In this document: piece by piece, positions 53,015-63,786 of the stretch
How the letters are laid out: each line of letters begins with the position of its first letter
Numbering within the stretch: the first letter of the stretch is position 1
From: Kangiella geojedonensis
GTDB lineage: Bacteria > Pseudomonadota > Gammaproteobacteria > Enterobacterales > Kangiellaceae
DNA length: 64,000 nt
Assembly (NCBI RefSeq): GCF_000981765.1
Contig: NZ_CP010975.1
Span: forward strand, 1,054,001 to 1,118,000
Reading direction: 5' to 3'
Notes under the pieces: model-generated
What the model saw: only the letters and a program-made list of their open reading frames with translations
What the model was told of the DNA's origin: nothing
The model's database searches: none
Program-made: the position numbers and the translations under genes

Positions 53015-54949
53015 ATGAAGACAAGTTATAAGTATTTGATGTTGGTAGCAGCTTTCGGCTTGACTGCCTGCCAGCAAGAGTCAGGCAATGAACAGCCTGA
53101 AGAGCAAAATGTGGTTGTTGAAAAGAAGGTTGAAACCAAAAAAGAAGAAAAGAAAGCCGTTCAACAAGTTCAGCCTGTTGATGAGCATTCATACGGCAAC
53201 ATCGATGAAGTTCAACTTCATCATTTGGATCTTGAACTAACGGTCAACTTTGATGCGAAAGCTTTAGAAGGCTTCGTGGATCTTACTTTTAAGCGCTTGA
53301 AAGACGATGTATCAGAGTTAGTACTGGATACTCGTGATATCACAATTGATAAAACTCAACAGTGGGTCAATGACTCATGGCAAGATACACCGTTTGACTT
53401 AGCTGATAAAGATCCAGACCTTGGCTCTAAGCTTAGCATCCAAATTAATGATTCTACTCAAAAAGTTCGTGTTTATTACAAAACACAACCGCAAGCGAGT
53501 GGCCTGCAGTGGTTAACACCAGAGCAAACAGCGGGCAAAAAGCACCCATTTGTTTACAGCCAAGCTCAAGCGATCCATGCTCGTAGTTTTATTCCTCTTC
53601 AGGACTCTCCAGCAGTACGTGTGACTTATAACGCTAACTTGAAAACACCGAAAGAACTATTGGCTCTGATGAGTGCTTTCAATGAGCCTGATACTGAACT
53701 GGATGGTGATTATCACTTTGAAATGCCGCAAGCGATTCCACCGTACCTCATTGCTTTAGGTGTGGGTAACCTTGAATTCAAGGCGATGAGTGACCGTACT
53801 GGTGTCTATGCTGAACCGAGCTTGCTCGATCCAGCTGTTGCTGAGTTTGATGATACCGAAAGAATGGTTCAGGTCACTGAAGAAATGTACGGCCCGTATC
53901 GTTGGGGACGTTATGACTTGTTAATTTTACCGCCTAGTTTCCCATACGGTGGTATGGAAAACCCTCGTTTGTCGTTCATCACTCCAACCGTAATCGCGGG
54001 TGATAAAAGTTTGGTTAACCTAATTGCGCACGAATTAGCACATTCATGGTCTGGTAACTTAGTTACTAACGCGACTTGGGAAGACTTTTGGTTAAACGAA
54101 GGCTTCACTAGCTACGTTGAAAACCGCATTATGGAAGAGTTGTTCGGCGAAAAACGTGCAACCATGGAGCGCGCTCTTTCTGTACAAGGATTGCATGAGG
54201 AAGTGAAAGCATTGCCAAAAGAATTTACGATTCTTAATGTTGATTTGAATGGTCGCGATCCTGATGATGCTTTCTCAGGTGTTCCTTACACTAAAGGACA
54301 AATGTTCCTGACGTATCTTGAGAAAAAGTTTGGACGTGAAGTGTTTGACGCTTTCTTAGTTGAATACTTCAACGCGCATGCATTCCAGAGTTTGACGACG
54401 AAAGAGTTTAAGAAGTATTTAAAAGCTAACTTGCTCGATAAGCATCCAGGTGTGGTGAGCATGGATGAAATCGAGACTTGGATTCATGAGCCAATGCTAC
54501 CAGAGATGATGCCAAACCCAACCTCAGACGCCTTCACGACAATTGATGCCGAAACAAAAGCATGGTTGGCTGGTGAGAAGAGTTTAGCGGATCTAGAGTC
54601 AGGTGAGTGGACGGTGCATGAGTGGTTACACTTTATTAATAACTTGCCAGAAGACCTGTCACAAGAGCAGATGGTGCAACTGGATGAAGCCTTTAAGCTA
54701 ACCGACTCAAGCAATAATGAGATCGCTCATGCATGGTTATTATTGTCGTTGAAGAGCAACTACGACGCGGTAATGCCTCGCTTAGAGACCTACTTGATAT
54801 CAATCGGTCGTCGTAAGCTGATTGTGCCATTATACAAGCAGCTAATGGAAACGGACGAAGGCGCTACTTTTGCTAAACGCGTGTATAAAGTCGCTCGACC
54901 TGGTTACCATCCTTTAGCACAGGGTACTCTCGACGCAGTCGTCAAATAA
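53015..54949 (+). CDS. M1 family aminopeptidase lipoprotein (LTA4-hydrolase-like)
   Basis: A 644-residue secreted peptidase. The N-terminus MKTSYKYLMLVAAFGLTAC has a lipobox (LTAC, Cys19), followed by a Glu/Lys-rich spacer. The M1 core has PYGGMENPRLSF near residue 310, the zinc motif HELAHSW near 338, and downstream NEGFTSYVENRIME. The C-terminal helical repeat domain is of the leukotriene A4 hydrolase type (WLAGEKSLADLESGEWTVHEW...). It differs from the cytosolic PepN at 30247. It would trim peptides in the periplasm. Confidence 0.95.
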   Translation: MKTSYKYLMLVAAFGLTACQQESGNEQPEEQNVVVEKKVETKKEEKKAVQQVQPVDEHSYGNIDEVQLHHLDLELTVNFDAKALEGFVDLTFKRLKDDVSELVLDTRDITIDKTQQWVNDSWQDTPFDLADKDPDLGSKLSIQINDSTQKVRVYYKTQPQASGLQWLTPEQTAGKKHPFVYSQAQAIHARSFIPLQDSPAVRVTYNANLKTPKELLALMSAFNEPDTELDGDYHFEMPQAIPPYLIALGVGNLEFKAMSDRTGVYAEPSLLDPAVAEFDDTERMVQVTEEMYGPYRWGRYDLLILPPSFPYGGMENPRLSFITPTVIAGDKSLVNLIAHELAHSWSGNLVTNATWEDFWLNEGFTSYVENRIMEELFGEKRATMERALSVQGLHEEVKALPKEFTILNVDLNGRDPDDAFSGVPYTKGQMFLTYLEKKFGREVFDAFLVEYFNAHAFQSLTTKEFKKYLKANLLDKHPGVVSMDEIETWIHEPMLPEMMPNPTSDAFTTIDAETKAWLAGEKSLADLESGEWTVHEWLHFINNLPEDLSQEQMVQLDEAFKLTDSSNNEIAHAWLLLSLKSNYDAVMPRLETYLISIGRRKLIVPLYKQLMETDEGATFAKRVYKVARPGYHPLAQGTLDAVVK

Positions 54950-54966
54950 CCTGGTGTCATCATTAG

Positions 54967-54994
54967 AAAGGCTTTCTTCGGAAAGCCTTTTTTT
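54967..54994 (+). terminator. terminator after the M1 lipoprotein gene
   Basis: AAAGGCTTTC-TTCG-GAAAGCCTTT plus TTTT: a 10-bp stem with a stable TTCG tetraloop. Confidence 0.9.
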
Positions 54995-55117
54995 ATGCCA
55001 TGTGTTTTGTTAAGCACTTGTGCTAACAATTTGTAACAACTGATGTAAATCACTTGCCTAATCAAATCCAATGATTAGTATTATAGCAATTAGCAATAAA
55101 GACCAAAGGGAATCACA

Positions 55118-57997
55118 ATGAATAATAAATACACCAAAGCACTTATCGCTACGGCTGTTTCAAGTGTGTTTTTGCTGAGTGGATGTCAAAGTACCGATAC
55201 TTCAGACACAGCTCAAGAGACTCACGCCTCAGAGACTTCAGAGTCATCAAACTTTTCAATCCCATATGAAAAATATACGTTAGACAATGGCCTGAAAGTG
55301 ATCTTACATCAAGATAAATCAGATCCGATTGTCGCTATAGCAACGATATTCCACGTGGGTTCAAGTCGAGAAGAACCCGGTAAAACCGGCTTTGCACACT
55401 TTTTTGAACATATGGCGTTCAATAACTCTGAGAACGTTCCTCTAGGTGCTAACCGAAAAATGATTGGCGAGCTTGGCGGCACTCGAAACGGTGGCACATG
55501 GAATGACGGCACTATTTATTACGAAGTTGTGCCAAAAGACGCTTTTGAGAAGTTGTTGTGGATTGACTCTGATCGTATGGGGTACATGATTAATACCGTT
55601 ACCAAGGATGCTTTAGAGCGTGAGAAGCAAGTGGTTAAGAATGAAAAGCGCCAACGAGTCGATAATCGACCTTACGGGCATACCGGAGGTGTCATTTCGA
55701 GTCATTTATACCCAGAGGATCATCCTTACAACTGGTCAGTAATCGGTAGTCTCGAGGATTTACAGAACGCTACTTTGGAAGATGTTAAGAAGTTCTACGC
55801 CAAGTACTACGGACCAAACAATGCAACTTTAGTTATTGCTGGTGATATTGATATTCAAGAAACTAAATCTTTAGTTGAGAAGTGGTTTGGTGAGATTGCT
55901 CAAGGCCAGCCTGTCGGTAGCATGGAACCTAGACCGGTCAGTTTAGACAAAACCATATCTTTGTCACATGAAGATAACTTTGCTAAGTTGCCAGAAATCC
56001 GCTTAACGTTCCCAACGGTTGAACAATACCACGAAGATTCTTATGCACTGGATGCGCTGGGAGAAATTCTATCGCAAGGCAAACGCGCGCCCCTGTATAA
56101 AGTTATTGTGGAGGATAAAAAGTTAGCGCCAGGTGCCAGCGCTTACAATAGTTCACGTGAAATAGCGGGTGAATTTACTATCCGTGTTAGAGCTAATGCA
56201 GGAACTGATCTTGATCAGGTAAAGTCTGCCATCGACGAGGCTTTAGGTAAATTTGAGGAAGAGGGCTTCTCGGAGAAAGACTTGCAACAAATTAAGGCTC
56301 GCCAAGAAACTCAGTTTTATAACGGTATTTCGAGCGTTTTGAATAAAGCGTTTAACTTAGCTTCTTATAATGAATATGCTGGCTCACCTGACTTTCTGCA
56401 AAAAGATATTGAGGCCATTAAAGCCGTAACCAAAAAAGATATTATTGATGCATACAATAAGTATATTAATGATAAGCACTATGTGATGACCAGCTTTGTA
56501 CCTAAAGGGCAGTTAGAACTCGCCGTTGAAGGCTCAAAAGATGCAGGTGTTGTGGAAGAGAAGATTGTTCAAGGCGCAGAAAAAGAGATTGTGCTTAATG
56601 ACAATGAAGACTTTCCACGAACTAAAACTAGCTTTCCACGAAATGAGCCACCCTTAGGTAAGACGCCGTTGCTAACTCCACCACAAGTTTGGGATGAAAC
56701 CTTAAATAATGGTATGAGAGTGTTAGGGGTTGAGCACAACGAACTTCCTTTGGTGCAGTTCGCGTTGCGTATCGAGGGCGGTCACTACTTAGACAAGCTA
56801 GAGAAATCAGGCGTGGCGTACATCCTTTCTGAGTTGATGATGGAAGGTACAAAAAATAAGACACCAGAAGAACTCGAAGATGCGATTGGCTTATTAGGCG
56901 CTAGTATTTCTGTAAACGCTGGTGATGAAGATATTGTTATCACGTCTAATAGTCTCAAGCGTAATTACGCAGAAACCTTGTCGTTAGTAGAGGAAATTTT
57001 ATTAGAGCCACGATTTGATAGCGACGAGTTTGAACGGATAAAAAAACGTTTACTCACTGGCTTAAAGCAACAAGAAGGCGACGCGCAGGCTATCGCTTCT
57101 CGAGTCAGTAAAAAGTTATTATATGGAGAGGACCATATCCTTGGTATACCGACTAGCGGAACTCTTGAAACCGTTTCGGCAATAACCTTAGACGATGTCA
57201 AAGATTATTATTATCAAAACATTTCACCAAGCCTAGCTGCATTCCATGTGGCTGGCGATATTGACCAGCAGGCGGTCGTCGATTCTTTACAGAAGTTAGA
57301 ATCTGCTTGGAAAGCCCAAGACGTTACATGGCCCCAGTATCAAGTCAAAGCGATGGATAATGAGCCAGACCTATATTTTATTGATGTGCCTGATGCTAAA
57401 CAGTCGGTGATTATGGCAGGGCAGTTAACGTTTCCTGGTGGCCACGGTGATTATAACAACTTGGTTTATGCCAATGATCGCTTAGGCGGTGGCTCTAGCG
57501 CTCGCTTGTTCCAGCTACTACGGATTCAAAAAGGCTATACGTACGGTGCTTATAGCTACGTATCTCGCCGTGAATCTATGAGCGCTTTGATGGCTCAAAC
57601 CAATGTTAGAGCTAATGTGACGAAAGAGTCTTTGGATTTACTGTCTAATGAATTTGAGAAGTATGAGGACACGTTTACCCAAGAAGATTTTGAGACGACT
57701 AAAAATATTGTTATTAAACGACAAACGCGTGAGTTTGAGACTTTGGGTAGCTTGCTAGGCATGCTTGAGGATATTAGTCGTTTTGATTTGCCACTCAACT
57801 ATTTAGAGAAAGAACAGGAAGAGCTGGCTAGTTTAAGCCTCGAGGATTTCAAAAATACGATTAACCAGTATATGGATCCGAAGCAGATGGACTACCTTGT
57901 TGTTGGTGATGCTGAAACACAGCTTGAGCGCTTAAGGGAGCTTGATTTTGACACCCTGATTCAGCTCGATATCAATGGCAACCCCGTCAGTAAATAA
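55118..57997 (+). CDS. M16 family (pitrilysin-like) metallopeptidase lipoprotein
   Basis: A 959-residue protein, signal peptide with lipobox LLSGC. It has two tandem M16 units: the first carries the inverted zinc motif HFFEH near residue 94 with the downstream glutamates, and the second is the usual inactive partner (YDVxGGHYLDKLEKSGVAYILSELMMEGTKNK region near 545-575). It probably cleaves peptides in the periplasm. A TTGCCT/TATTAT pair with a 19-bp spacer (55054-55084) may be its promoter. The carboxymuconolactone-decarboxylase-like gene follows after 18 bp. Confidence 0.94.
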   Translation: MNNKYTKALIATAVSSVFLLSGCQSTDTSDTAQETHASETSESSNFSIPYEKYTLDNGLKVILHQDKSDPIVAIATIFHVGSSREEPGKTGFAHFFEHMAFNNSENVPLGANRKMIGELGGTRNGGTWNDGTIYYEVVPKDAFEKLLWIDSDRMGYMINTVTKDALEREKQVVKNEKRQRVDNRPYGHTGGVISSHLYPEDHPYNWSVIGSLEDLQNATLEDVKKFYAKYYGPNNATLVIAGDIDIQETKSLVEKWFGEIAQGQPVGSMEPRPVSLDKTISLSHEDNFAKLPEIRLTFPTVEQYHEDSYALDALGEILSQGKRAPLYKVIVEDKKLAPGASAYNSSREIAGEFTIRVRANAGTDLDQVKSAIDEALGKFEEEGFSEKDLQQIKARQETQFYNGISSVLNKAFNLASYNEYAGSPDFLQKDIEAIKAVTKKDIIDAYNKYINDKHYVMTSFVPKGQLELAVEGSKDAGVVEEKIVQGAEKEIVLNDNEDFPRTKTSFPRNEPPLGKTPLLTPPQVWDETLNNGMRVLGVEHNELPLVQFALRIEGGHYLDKLEKSGVAYILSELMMEGTKNKTPEELEDAIGLLGASISVNAGDEDIVITSNSLKRNYAETLSLVEEILLEPRFDSDEFERIKKRLLTGLKQQEGDAQAIASRVSKKLLYGEDHILGIPTSGTLETVSAITLDDVKDYYYQNISPSLAAFHVAGDIDQQAVVDSLQKLESAWKAQDVTWPQYQVKAMDNEPDLYFIDVPDAKQSVIMAGQLTFPGGHGDYNNLVYANDRLGGGSSARLFQLLRIQKGYTYGAYSYVSRRESMSALMAQTNVRANVTKESLDLLSNEFEKYEDTFTQEDFETTKNIVIKRQTREFETLGSLLGMLEDISRFDLPLNYLEKEQEELASLSLEDFKNTINQYMDPKQMDYLVVGDAETQLERLRELDFDTLIQLDINGNPVSK

Positions 57998-58015
57998 TAG
58001 AACGAAGGAGATATT

Positions 58016-58606
58016 ATGGCCTTTCTAGAGCCTCTTGATAAAAATTTACATCCTGAATTAGCTGCTGATTTCGCAATTTTTGAGGAAATCCTTGGCTTTG
58101 TTCCCAATAGTTTACTGACCATGCAGCGCCGACCTGAGATCGTGAAGGGATTCGGCGTGTTGACCAAAGCAGTGATGTCACCCAATGGTGAAGTCGACTT
58201 AGGCTTTAAGCGTTTACTGGCGCACTTTGCTAGTCGCGCGGCTGGCTGTCAGTATTGTGAAGCCCACTCACTGGTGGCTGCCAAAATTCATGGTATCAGC
58301 GACGAAAAGTTAGAAGCCATTTGGGAGTATCAGACGAGCGAGCTGTATACTGAGGGAGAGCGCGTAGCGTTAGACTATGCCTTAGCTGCCGGCTCAGTGC
58401 CCAATGCTGTTGATCAGCCTTTGATGGAGCGTATGAAACAGCACTGGACTGAGGATCAGATCGTAGAAATCCTAGGAGCTATTTGTTTGTATGGATTTCT
58501 TAACCGCTGGAACGACTCAATGGCGACAGAGCTAGAAGATGTGCCAACATCTGTTGGCGAGAAACTGTTGTCACAAGGTGGGTGGGACGGCAAACGTCAC
58601 AAGTAA
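58016..58606 (+). CDS. carboxymuconolactone decarboxylase family protein (AhpD-like)
   Basis: A 196-residue all-helical protein with the CxxC-x2-H peroxidatic-type motif GCQYCEAHSLVAAKIHG near residues 76-92 and a proton-relay glutamate upstream. The fold is that of AhpD-type alkylhydroperoxidases. The exact role (peroxide reduction or other) is not decided by sequence. An AAGGAGA ribosome site precedes the ATG, and it may be co-transcribed with the M16 gene. Confidence 0.85.
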   Translation: MAFLEPLDKNLHPELAADFAIFEEILGFVPNSLLTMQRRPEIVKGFGVLTKAVMSPNGEVDLGFKRLLAHFASRAAGCQYCEAHSLVAAKIHGISDEKLEAIWEYQTSELYTEGERVALDYALAAGSVPNAVDQPLMERMKQHWTEDQIVEILGAICLYGFLNRWNDSMATELEDVPTSVGEKLLSQGGWDGKRHK

Positions 58607-58610
58607 GCAT

Positions 58611-59075
58611 CTACTGATAAACAACTCCTTTATGTTCAATTTGGCCTCCATCACGACGTTTTTTTGGGTCGTGGTGGGTCCAATGAATTACGCCTCCACG
58701 TTCATTCCATTCATATTGCCCCGTAATCGACACCATATCGCCTTCCCCTAAATCTTTTACTCGTGGTGCTAGATCAATGTTGTGAGCGATCAAAACCGTT
58801 ATGCCTGTGTCGAGTTCTATGATGAACCTTTGGTGACGTGGCTTATGAATATCGTCACTGAGCAGTCGTGAGACCTTGGCAGTAACTCTGACCATCTCCC
58901 CAGAAACTCGTCGTTCGAAATAGTCGTGTACGGTAGCATGCGCTGTGTTTGTAGTCTGTGCTTCTATGGAAGGGATAGAGGTACTCTTATCTTCAGTACT
59001 TTCTAAGTAGAAATAAGCCAGCGCGAGTAAGATAAGAATGATGGTGGAGAGGGTATTTGTTTTTGTGTTTTTCAT
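58611..59075 (-). CDS. DUF3465 domain protein, membrane-anchored
   Basis: A 154-residue protein with an N-terminal TM or signal segment (about 10-24, LSTIILILLALAYFYLE) and a small OB-fold-like domain carrying the DUF3465 signature HWTHHDPKKRRDGGQIEHKGVVYQ split at its end. It is likely periplasmic. Function unknown. It is convergent with the AhpD-like gene, 4 bp apart. Confidence 0.8.
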   Translation of the reverse strand: MKNTKTNTLSTIILILLALAYFYLESTEDKSTSIPSIEAQTTNTAHATVHDYFERRVSGEMVRVTAKVSRLLSDDIHKPRHQRFIIELDTGITVLIAHNIDLAPRVKDLGEGDMVSITGQYEWNERGGVIHWTHHDPKKRRDGGQIEHKGVVYQ

Positions 59076-59265
59076 TATTTAATCGGTTAACCAATAAGTC
59101 ATAATAATCCGATTATGCTAAAACCTTTTAGGATTTGGTAGCCTCAAATGTTTAGGATGTGTTAAATGTGATGCTATATGCTTGAATTTTTTCGTTAAAT
59201 AAGTAACTATTTAAAGGCAGGAGGCTGAGCACATTCAGTCGTATAAACAAAATGAGGTAATAATA

Positions 59266-59595
59266 ATGGCGGGAAAATTCGTAATCTCAAAGGGTAATGA
59301 TGGTAAAAGCTATTTTGTATTAAAAGCTGGTAATGGAGAAGTAATCTTGCAAAGTCAGGGTTATTCGTCTCAGTCTGCTTGCGAGAATGGCATCGAGTCA
59401 GTACGTAAAAATTCACAAGATGATGGCCGATTTGAAAAGAAAACAGCTAAAGACGGCCGCTTCTACTTTGGATTGAATGCTTCTAATGGCCAGCAGATTG
59501 GTAAAAGCCAAATGTATAAGTCTGAAAGCGGTCGCAACAATGGTATCAGCTCTGTTGCACGAAATGCTCCAGACGCGAAAGTCGTTGAAGAGTAA
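59266..59595 (+). CDS. YegP-like protein with two DUF1508 repeats
   Basis: A 109-residue cytosolic protein of two tandem DUF1508 units: GKFVISKGNDGKSYFVLKAG...SACENGIESVRKN and GRFEKKTAKDGRFYFGLNAS...SGRNNGISSVARNA. Such proteins are often stress-induced; their biochemical role is unknown. GAGGTAATAATA precedes the ATG. It is monocistronic. Confidence 0.88.
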   Translation: MAGKFVISKGNDGKSYFVLKAGNGEVILQSQGYSSQSACENGIESVRKNSQDDGRFEKKTAKDGRFYFGLNASNGQQIGKSQMYKSESGRNNGISSVARNAPDAKVVEE

Positions 59596-59606
59596 TCGTT
59601 TCATAT

Positions 59607-59638
59607 AAAAAAAGCCCCGATTTGTCGGGGCTTTTTTT
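59607..59638. terminator. bidirectional terminator
   Basis: AAAAAAAGCCCCGA-TTTG-TCGGGGCTTTTTTT between convergent genes. Confidence 0.9.
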
Positions 59639-59649
59639 ATGCTAGCTTA

Positions 59650-60171
59650 TTAGTGGTTGTTGCCACTTTTAGACGTTAAATAGTCCATAACTGCAAATAA
59701 CAAACCAGAAATGACGAAAACACCGTGGATTAATAGTTTCCACTGTACAATCTCTAAGCTGATAGTGGCGTCGTTATCAAGCTGCATATAAGTTCTGAGT
59801 AAGTCGATACCTGAAATCGCTACGATAGAACTAATAAGCTTCACTTTTAACGTGGAAAAGCCAACTTTGCCCATCCAGCCGGGCTTGTCCTCATGATCCG
59901 CCACGTCAATTTTAGAAACAAAGCTTTCATATCCACTAAAAATAATAATAATCAGTAGGTTAGCGAGTAAGGTCATATCAACCAAAGCCAAGATGCCTAA
60001 GATTGTGTCGGTTTCGCTCAAAGAGCCTAGGTGTGTGAGTAAGTGCCATAGTTCTTTGGCGAAGCCACCAAGTAACACAACTATTGAGAGTATGAGTCCT
60101 ACAAAGAATGGAGCCAATATCCAACGGCTACTAAAAATTCCAGCTTCGAAAGCGTGTTCCACTTTTTTCAT
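59650..60171 (-). CDS. UPF0114 (YqhA-like) inner-membrane protein
   Basis: A 173-residue protein with four likely helices (ILAPFFVGLILSIVVLLGGF, ILGILALVDMTLLANLLIIIIFSGY, LISSIVAISGIDLL and LLIHGVFVISGLLFAVMDYL). The segment FEAGIFSSRWILAPFFVGL opens the family. The frame runs to 60354, but homologues and an AGGA site place the start at 60171. Some relatives have been proposed as ion channels; no role is certain. Confidence 0.88.
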   Translation of the reverse strand: MKKVEHAFEAGIFSSRWILAPFFVGLILSIVVLLGGFAKELWHLLTHLGSLSETDTILGILALVDMTLLANLLIIIIFSGYESFVSKIDVADHEDKPGWMGKVGFSTLKVKLISSIVAISGIDLLRTYMQLDNDATISLEIVQWKLLIHGVFVISGLLFAVMDYLTSKSGNNH

Positions 60172-60372
60172 GGTAAATCCTGCATCAAAAAATAATAACT
60201 GGCTGTATTGTAATCTAATGGTTCTAGCTGTAAATATGTTTGCCAAGATTGTTGTAACAGAGCGTAACAGATCATAAAAGTGTCGCATTAATGTCACAGG
60301 AGGTTTTTGCCGACCAACTATTATCTGCCTAAATGTCACAAGTCTTGAGAACAAGCACTATAGGAAGTCATT

Positions 60373-60876
60373 ATGGGCAGCAAAAAATTGTATATCTTTC
60401 GTCATGGTAAGTCTGACTGGAAAGCCAAGTTTAAAAATGATCATGAGCGGCCCTTAGCCGAGCGAGGTATTGAGGCGGCTAAAAATATGGGCGCACACTT
60501 ACACAAGGTTGGTCAGTCACCGGAGACCGTGATTAGTTCGAGCGCAAAGAGAGCGATGGATACTGCGTTATTAGCTATGGAGTTTGGACAGTGGCAGAGC
60601 ACTATGACCAGTACACGTGATTTATATCTATCGAGTGTTGAAGAAGCTATTGAGTTGATTCAAACCATCGAGTCTGATGACAAACGAATTATGCTAGTGT
60701 CACATGAGCCACTTTGTTCATCACTGGTCTCGGAATTAACGATGGGCGGGCATGTTAAGTTTCCTACAGCCAGCGTTGCGCGTATTGATTTCAAGGTTAG
60801 CTCATGGGCTGAAGTCGATAGTGATAAAGGGCAACTGGCGTGGTTATTAACGCCGAAGAGTGTGATTGGAGGCTAG
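60373..60876 (+). CDS. sixA: SixA-like phosphohistidine phosphatase
   Basis: A 167-residue histidine-phosphatase-fold protein: phosphohistidine loop YIFRHGKSDWKAKF (RHG near residues 10-12), ERPLAERGIEAAKNMG, VISSSAKRAMDTA and MLVSHEPLCSSL carry the catalytic residues. The family dephosphorylates HPt domains or the phosphotransferase system. AGGAAGT precedes the ATG. It is monocistronic, followed by 146 bp before clpS. Confidence 0.85.
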   Translation: MGSKKLYIFRHGKSDWKAKFKNDHERPLAERGIEAAKNMGAHLHKVGQSPETVISSSAKRAMDTALLAMEFGQWQSTMTSTRDLYLSSVEEAIELIQTIESDDKRIMLVSHEPLCSSLVSELTMGGHVKFPTASVARIDFKVSSWAEVDSDKGQLAWLLTPKSVIGG

Positions 60877-61022
60877 TGTATGATGCTGTGCTTGAGCTCA
60901 TCAGCAATATAGAGTGTTGTCAGTAATTTTATAAGTTTCGTCGCTTGAACTCCTTTCAAATGCCCTCATTAATAGCCATAATAGAGGTAACAAAGCCATA
61001 AACCGGCCCTTATTAGCTAGTT

Positions 61023-61355
61023 ATGAGTAACGACCACAATTTTGATGAAGAAAAAGACCATGGGTTAGCGGTAGCTGAAGCAAAACCTAAGCTCAAAAAA
61101 CCGCCAATGTACAAGGTCATGATTTTAAACGACGATTACACACCGATGGACTTCGTTATTGAAGTATTGCGCAAGTTTTTTTCTATGGATCAAGAAAAAG
61201 CAACTCGTGTTATGCTCCAAGTACACAACGAAGGGCAGGGCGTGTGTGGTCTTTATACGCCAGATATAGCCGAAACAAAAGTTGTCCAAGTCAACGAGTT
61301 CTCACGGTCAAACGAGCATCCATTACTGTGTGTGATGGAACCAGAAGACGAATAG
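61023..61355 (+). CDS. clpS: ClpS adaptor
   Basis: A 110-residue N-degron adaptor that hands substrates to ClpAP. Core motifs are [23 protein letters not shown] (hydrophobic pocket with the DD/N acidic residues) and [24 protein letters not shown]. It lies 47 bp before clpA, the conserved pair. Confidence 0.97.
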   Translation: MSNDHNFDEEKDHGLAVAEAKPKLKKPPMYKVMILNDDYTPMDFVIEVLRKFFSMDQEKATRVMLQVHNEGQGVCGLYTPDIAETKVVQVNEFSRSNEHPLLCVMEPEDE

Positions 61356-61402
61356 GCTTATAGTGGTAGAGAAACCTATAAGGTTTCTAAGAAGAGGTTA
61401 TT

Positions 61403-63670
61403 ATGCTTGATAAAGAATTAGAGCAGTCACTCAATAAAGCTTTCCATCGGGCCCGTGAGTACCGTCACGAGTTTATAACGATTGAGCATTTAATGTTAGC
61501 GCTTTTGGATAACAAAGACGCTGTTGAAGTATTAAAAGCGTGCTCAGTAGAGCTGTCTAAACTACGAGAAGAACTAGAAAACTTTATCGGTAAAACCACT
61601 CCACAGTTTTCAGAAGATGATGAAGACTACGAGATCCAGCCTACCATTGGTTTCCAGCGTGTGTTACAGCGGGCTGTGTTCCATGTACAGTCTTCCGGTA
61701 AGGAGTCTGTCAGCGGTGCCAATGTGTTGGTTGCTATGTTTAGCGAACCTGAGTCCCAAGCTGTATATCTCTTATCGCAACAAGACGTGTCGCGTTTAGA
61801 TGTGGTGAATTTCATTTCTCATGGTGCGCCAGAGGATGACGATTTTGAAACGTCTGAAATTGAAGATGATGTGCAACCAGAAGAAGCTCCCGAAGCGAAA
61901 CCTTTAGACCAATATGCCATCGATCTCAATAAGATGGCGGAAGAGGGTAAAATCGATCCCTTGATCGGGCGAACTCATGAAGTTGAACGAGTGGTGCAAA
62001 TTTTATGCCGTCGCCGTAAAAACAATCCCCTTTTGGTGGGTGATGCCGGGGTGGGTAAAACTGCTATCGCTGAAGGTTTGGCAAAAAGAATTGTGGACGG
62101 TGAGGTACCTGATGTTATTGCCGATGCGGTGGTTCATTCCTTAGACTTGGGAGTACTGTTAGCGGGTACCAAGTATCGCGGCGACTTTGAGAAGCGTCTA
62201 AAAGCTGTTTTAGCACAGCTAAAGAAAGAACCACACGCTATTCTGTTCATTGATGAAATCCATACTATTATCGGCGCAGGTGCGGCTTCCGGCGGTACCA
62301 TGGACGCTTCTAACTTGATTAAGCCAGTTTTGGCTAATGGTGAATTACGCTGCATTGGCTCGACAACTTTCCAAGAATACCGAGGAATTTTTGAAAAAGA
62401 CCATGCCTTGGCACGTCGCTTCCAAAAAGTCGATATTAATGAACCCACGATCTCTGAAACTGTCTCGATTTTGGAAGGTTTAAAGGATCGTTATGAGCAG
62501 CACCATAATGTTAAATATACTAACTCAGCGTTGAAAACGGCTGCTGAGTTGTCAGCAAAATATATTAATGATCGCCAATTGCCAGATAAAGCCATTGATG
62601 TGATTGATGAAGCCGGTGCAAGACAGCGGATTCAGCCGGAAGAGAATCGTAAAAGTATTATAGAGTCGACCGATATTGAGCATGTTATTGCTAAAATCGC
62701 GCGCATCCCAGAAAAAACAGTCTCTTCCTCAGATAAGAAATTACTGAAGAACCTAGATCGAAACCTTAAAATGGTGGTGTTTGGGCAGGATAAAGCGATT
62801 GATACGCTATCAGAAGCGATTAAGTTGTCTCGAGCTGGTTTAGGTCAAGAAAATCGACCTGTAGGCTCTTTCTTGTTTGCTGGTCCAACGGGTGTAGGTA
62901 AAACTGAAGTCACTAAGCAGTTGGCCAAATCGATGGGCGTTGAGCTGATTCGTTTTGATATGTCTGAATACATGGAGCGTCATACTGTCTCAAGACTCAT
63001 CGGTGCGCCTCCAGGCTATGTCGGCTACGACAAAGGAGGCTTGCTCACTGAAGCCGTGAATAAAAGCCCTCATGCGGTCGTACTGTTAGACGAGATTGAG
63101 AAAGCGCACCCTGATGTCTTTAACCTGTTATTGCAAGTTATGGACCATGGTACTTTGACAGATAATAATGGTCGTAAAGCTGACTTCCGAAATGTCGTTT
63201 TGGTTATGACCAGTAATGCTGGAGCTCAGGATTTAGTAAAACAGTCTATTGGCTTCAAAGAGCAAGATATTTCACGTAACAGTGAAGAGGCAATTAACAA
63301 AACGTTTTCTCCTGAATTTAGGAACCGCCTTGACGCTACCGTATGGTTTAATTCGCTACCTCAGAAGGTTATCTTGTCTATCGTTGATAAGTTCTTAACG
63401 GAAGTACAAGGTCAGCTTGATGCAAAGCAAGTGAACTTGCATGTGGATGATGAAGCTAGAGAGTGGTTAGCTAAGCATGGTTATGATATCAATATGGGCG
63501 CGCGTCCTATGTCACGACTAATCAGCGACAAGGTTAGAAAGCCATTAGCTAACGAGGTCTTATTTGGAGAGTTGGTTGATGGTGGTGATGTGTATATTGG
63601 CCTTAAAAATGGTGAGCTTGATATGCGAGTGGAACCATTAAGAAAGCGTATTACTCAGAGCGAAACTTAA
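61403..63670 (+). CDS. clpA: ATP-dependent Clp protease ATPase subunit ClpA
   Basis: A 755-residue double-ring AAA+ unfoldase that feeds ClpP. N-terminal Clp repeats ([19 protein letters not shown]) are present; Walker [14 protein letters not shown] near 212 and [13 protein letters not shown] near 492; Walker B regions ILFIDEIH and [11 protein letters not shown]; the ClpP-docking loop QSIGFKEQ and sensor GFRNRLD-type EFRNRLD follow. AAGAAGAGG precedes the ATG. clpA-infA convergence matches E. coli. Confidence 0.98.
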   Translation: MLDKELEQSLNKAFHRAREYRHEFITIEHLMLALLDNKDAVEVLKACSVELSKLREELENFIGKTTPQFSEDDEDYEIQPTIGFQRVLQRAVFHVQSSGKESVSGANVLVAMFSEPESQAVYLLSQQDVSRLDVVNFISHGAPEDDDFETSEIEDDVQPEEAPEAKPLDQYAIDLNKMAEEGKIDPLIGRTHEVERVVQILCRRRKNNPLLVGDAGVGKTAIAEGLAKRIVDGEVPDVIADAVVHSLDLGVLLAGTKYRGDFEKRLKAVLAQLKKEPHAILFIDEIHTIIGAGAASGGTMDASNLIKPVLANGELRCIGSTTFQEYRGIFEKDHALARRFQKVDINEPTISETVSILEGLKDRYEQHHNVKYTNSALKTAAELSAKYINDRQLPDKAIDVIDEAGARQRIQPEENRKSIIESTDIEHVIAKIARIPEKTVSSSDKKLLKNLDRNLKMVVFGQDKAIDTLSEAIKLSRAGLGQENRPVGSFLFAGPTGVGKTEVTKQLAKSMGVELIRFDMSEYMERHTVSRLIGAPPGYVGYDKGGLLTEAVNKSPHAVVLLDEIEKAHPDVFNLLLQVMDHGTLTDNNGRKADFRNVVLVMTSNAGAQDLVKQSIGFKEQDISRNSEEAINKTFSPEFRNRLDATVWFNSLPQKVILSIVDKFLTEVQGQLDAKQVNLHVDDEAREWLAKHGYDINMGARPMSRLISDKVRKPLANEVLFGELVDGGDVYIGLKNGELDMRVEPLRKRITQSET

Positions 63671-63699
63671 GTTGATACTTTAGAGTAAAATGGAAAAAG

Positions 63700-63729
63700 A
63701 AAAAGGCGATGGTTTACATCGCCTTTTTT
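63700..63729. terminator. bidirectional terminator between clpA and infA
   Basis: AAAAAGGCGATG-GTTTA-CATCGCCTTTTTT, an 11-12 bp stem with runs on both sides. Confidence 0.9.
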
Positions 63730-63786
63730 GTGTCCTGTCGCTATTAGAGGTTAACCAGAAACACCAATATAGCGTTATCTTGTCAA

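Noticed and set aside
60172-60354. 61-residue N-terminal extension of the UPF0114 protein
   Set aside because: Homologues begin at the later Met, which has an AGGA site; the extension also covers the promoter region of the divergent sixA-like gene.
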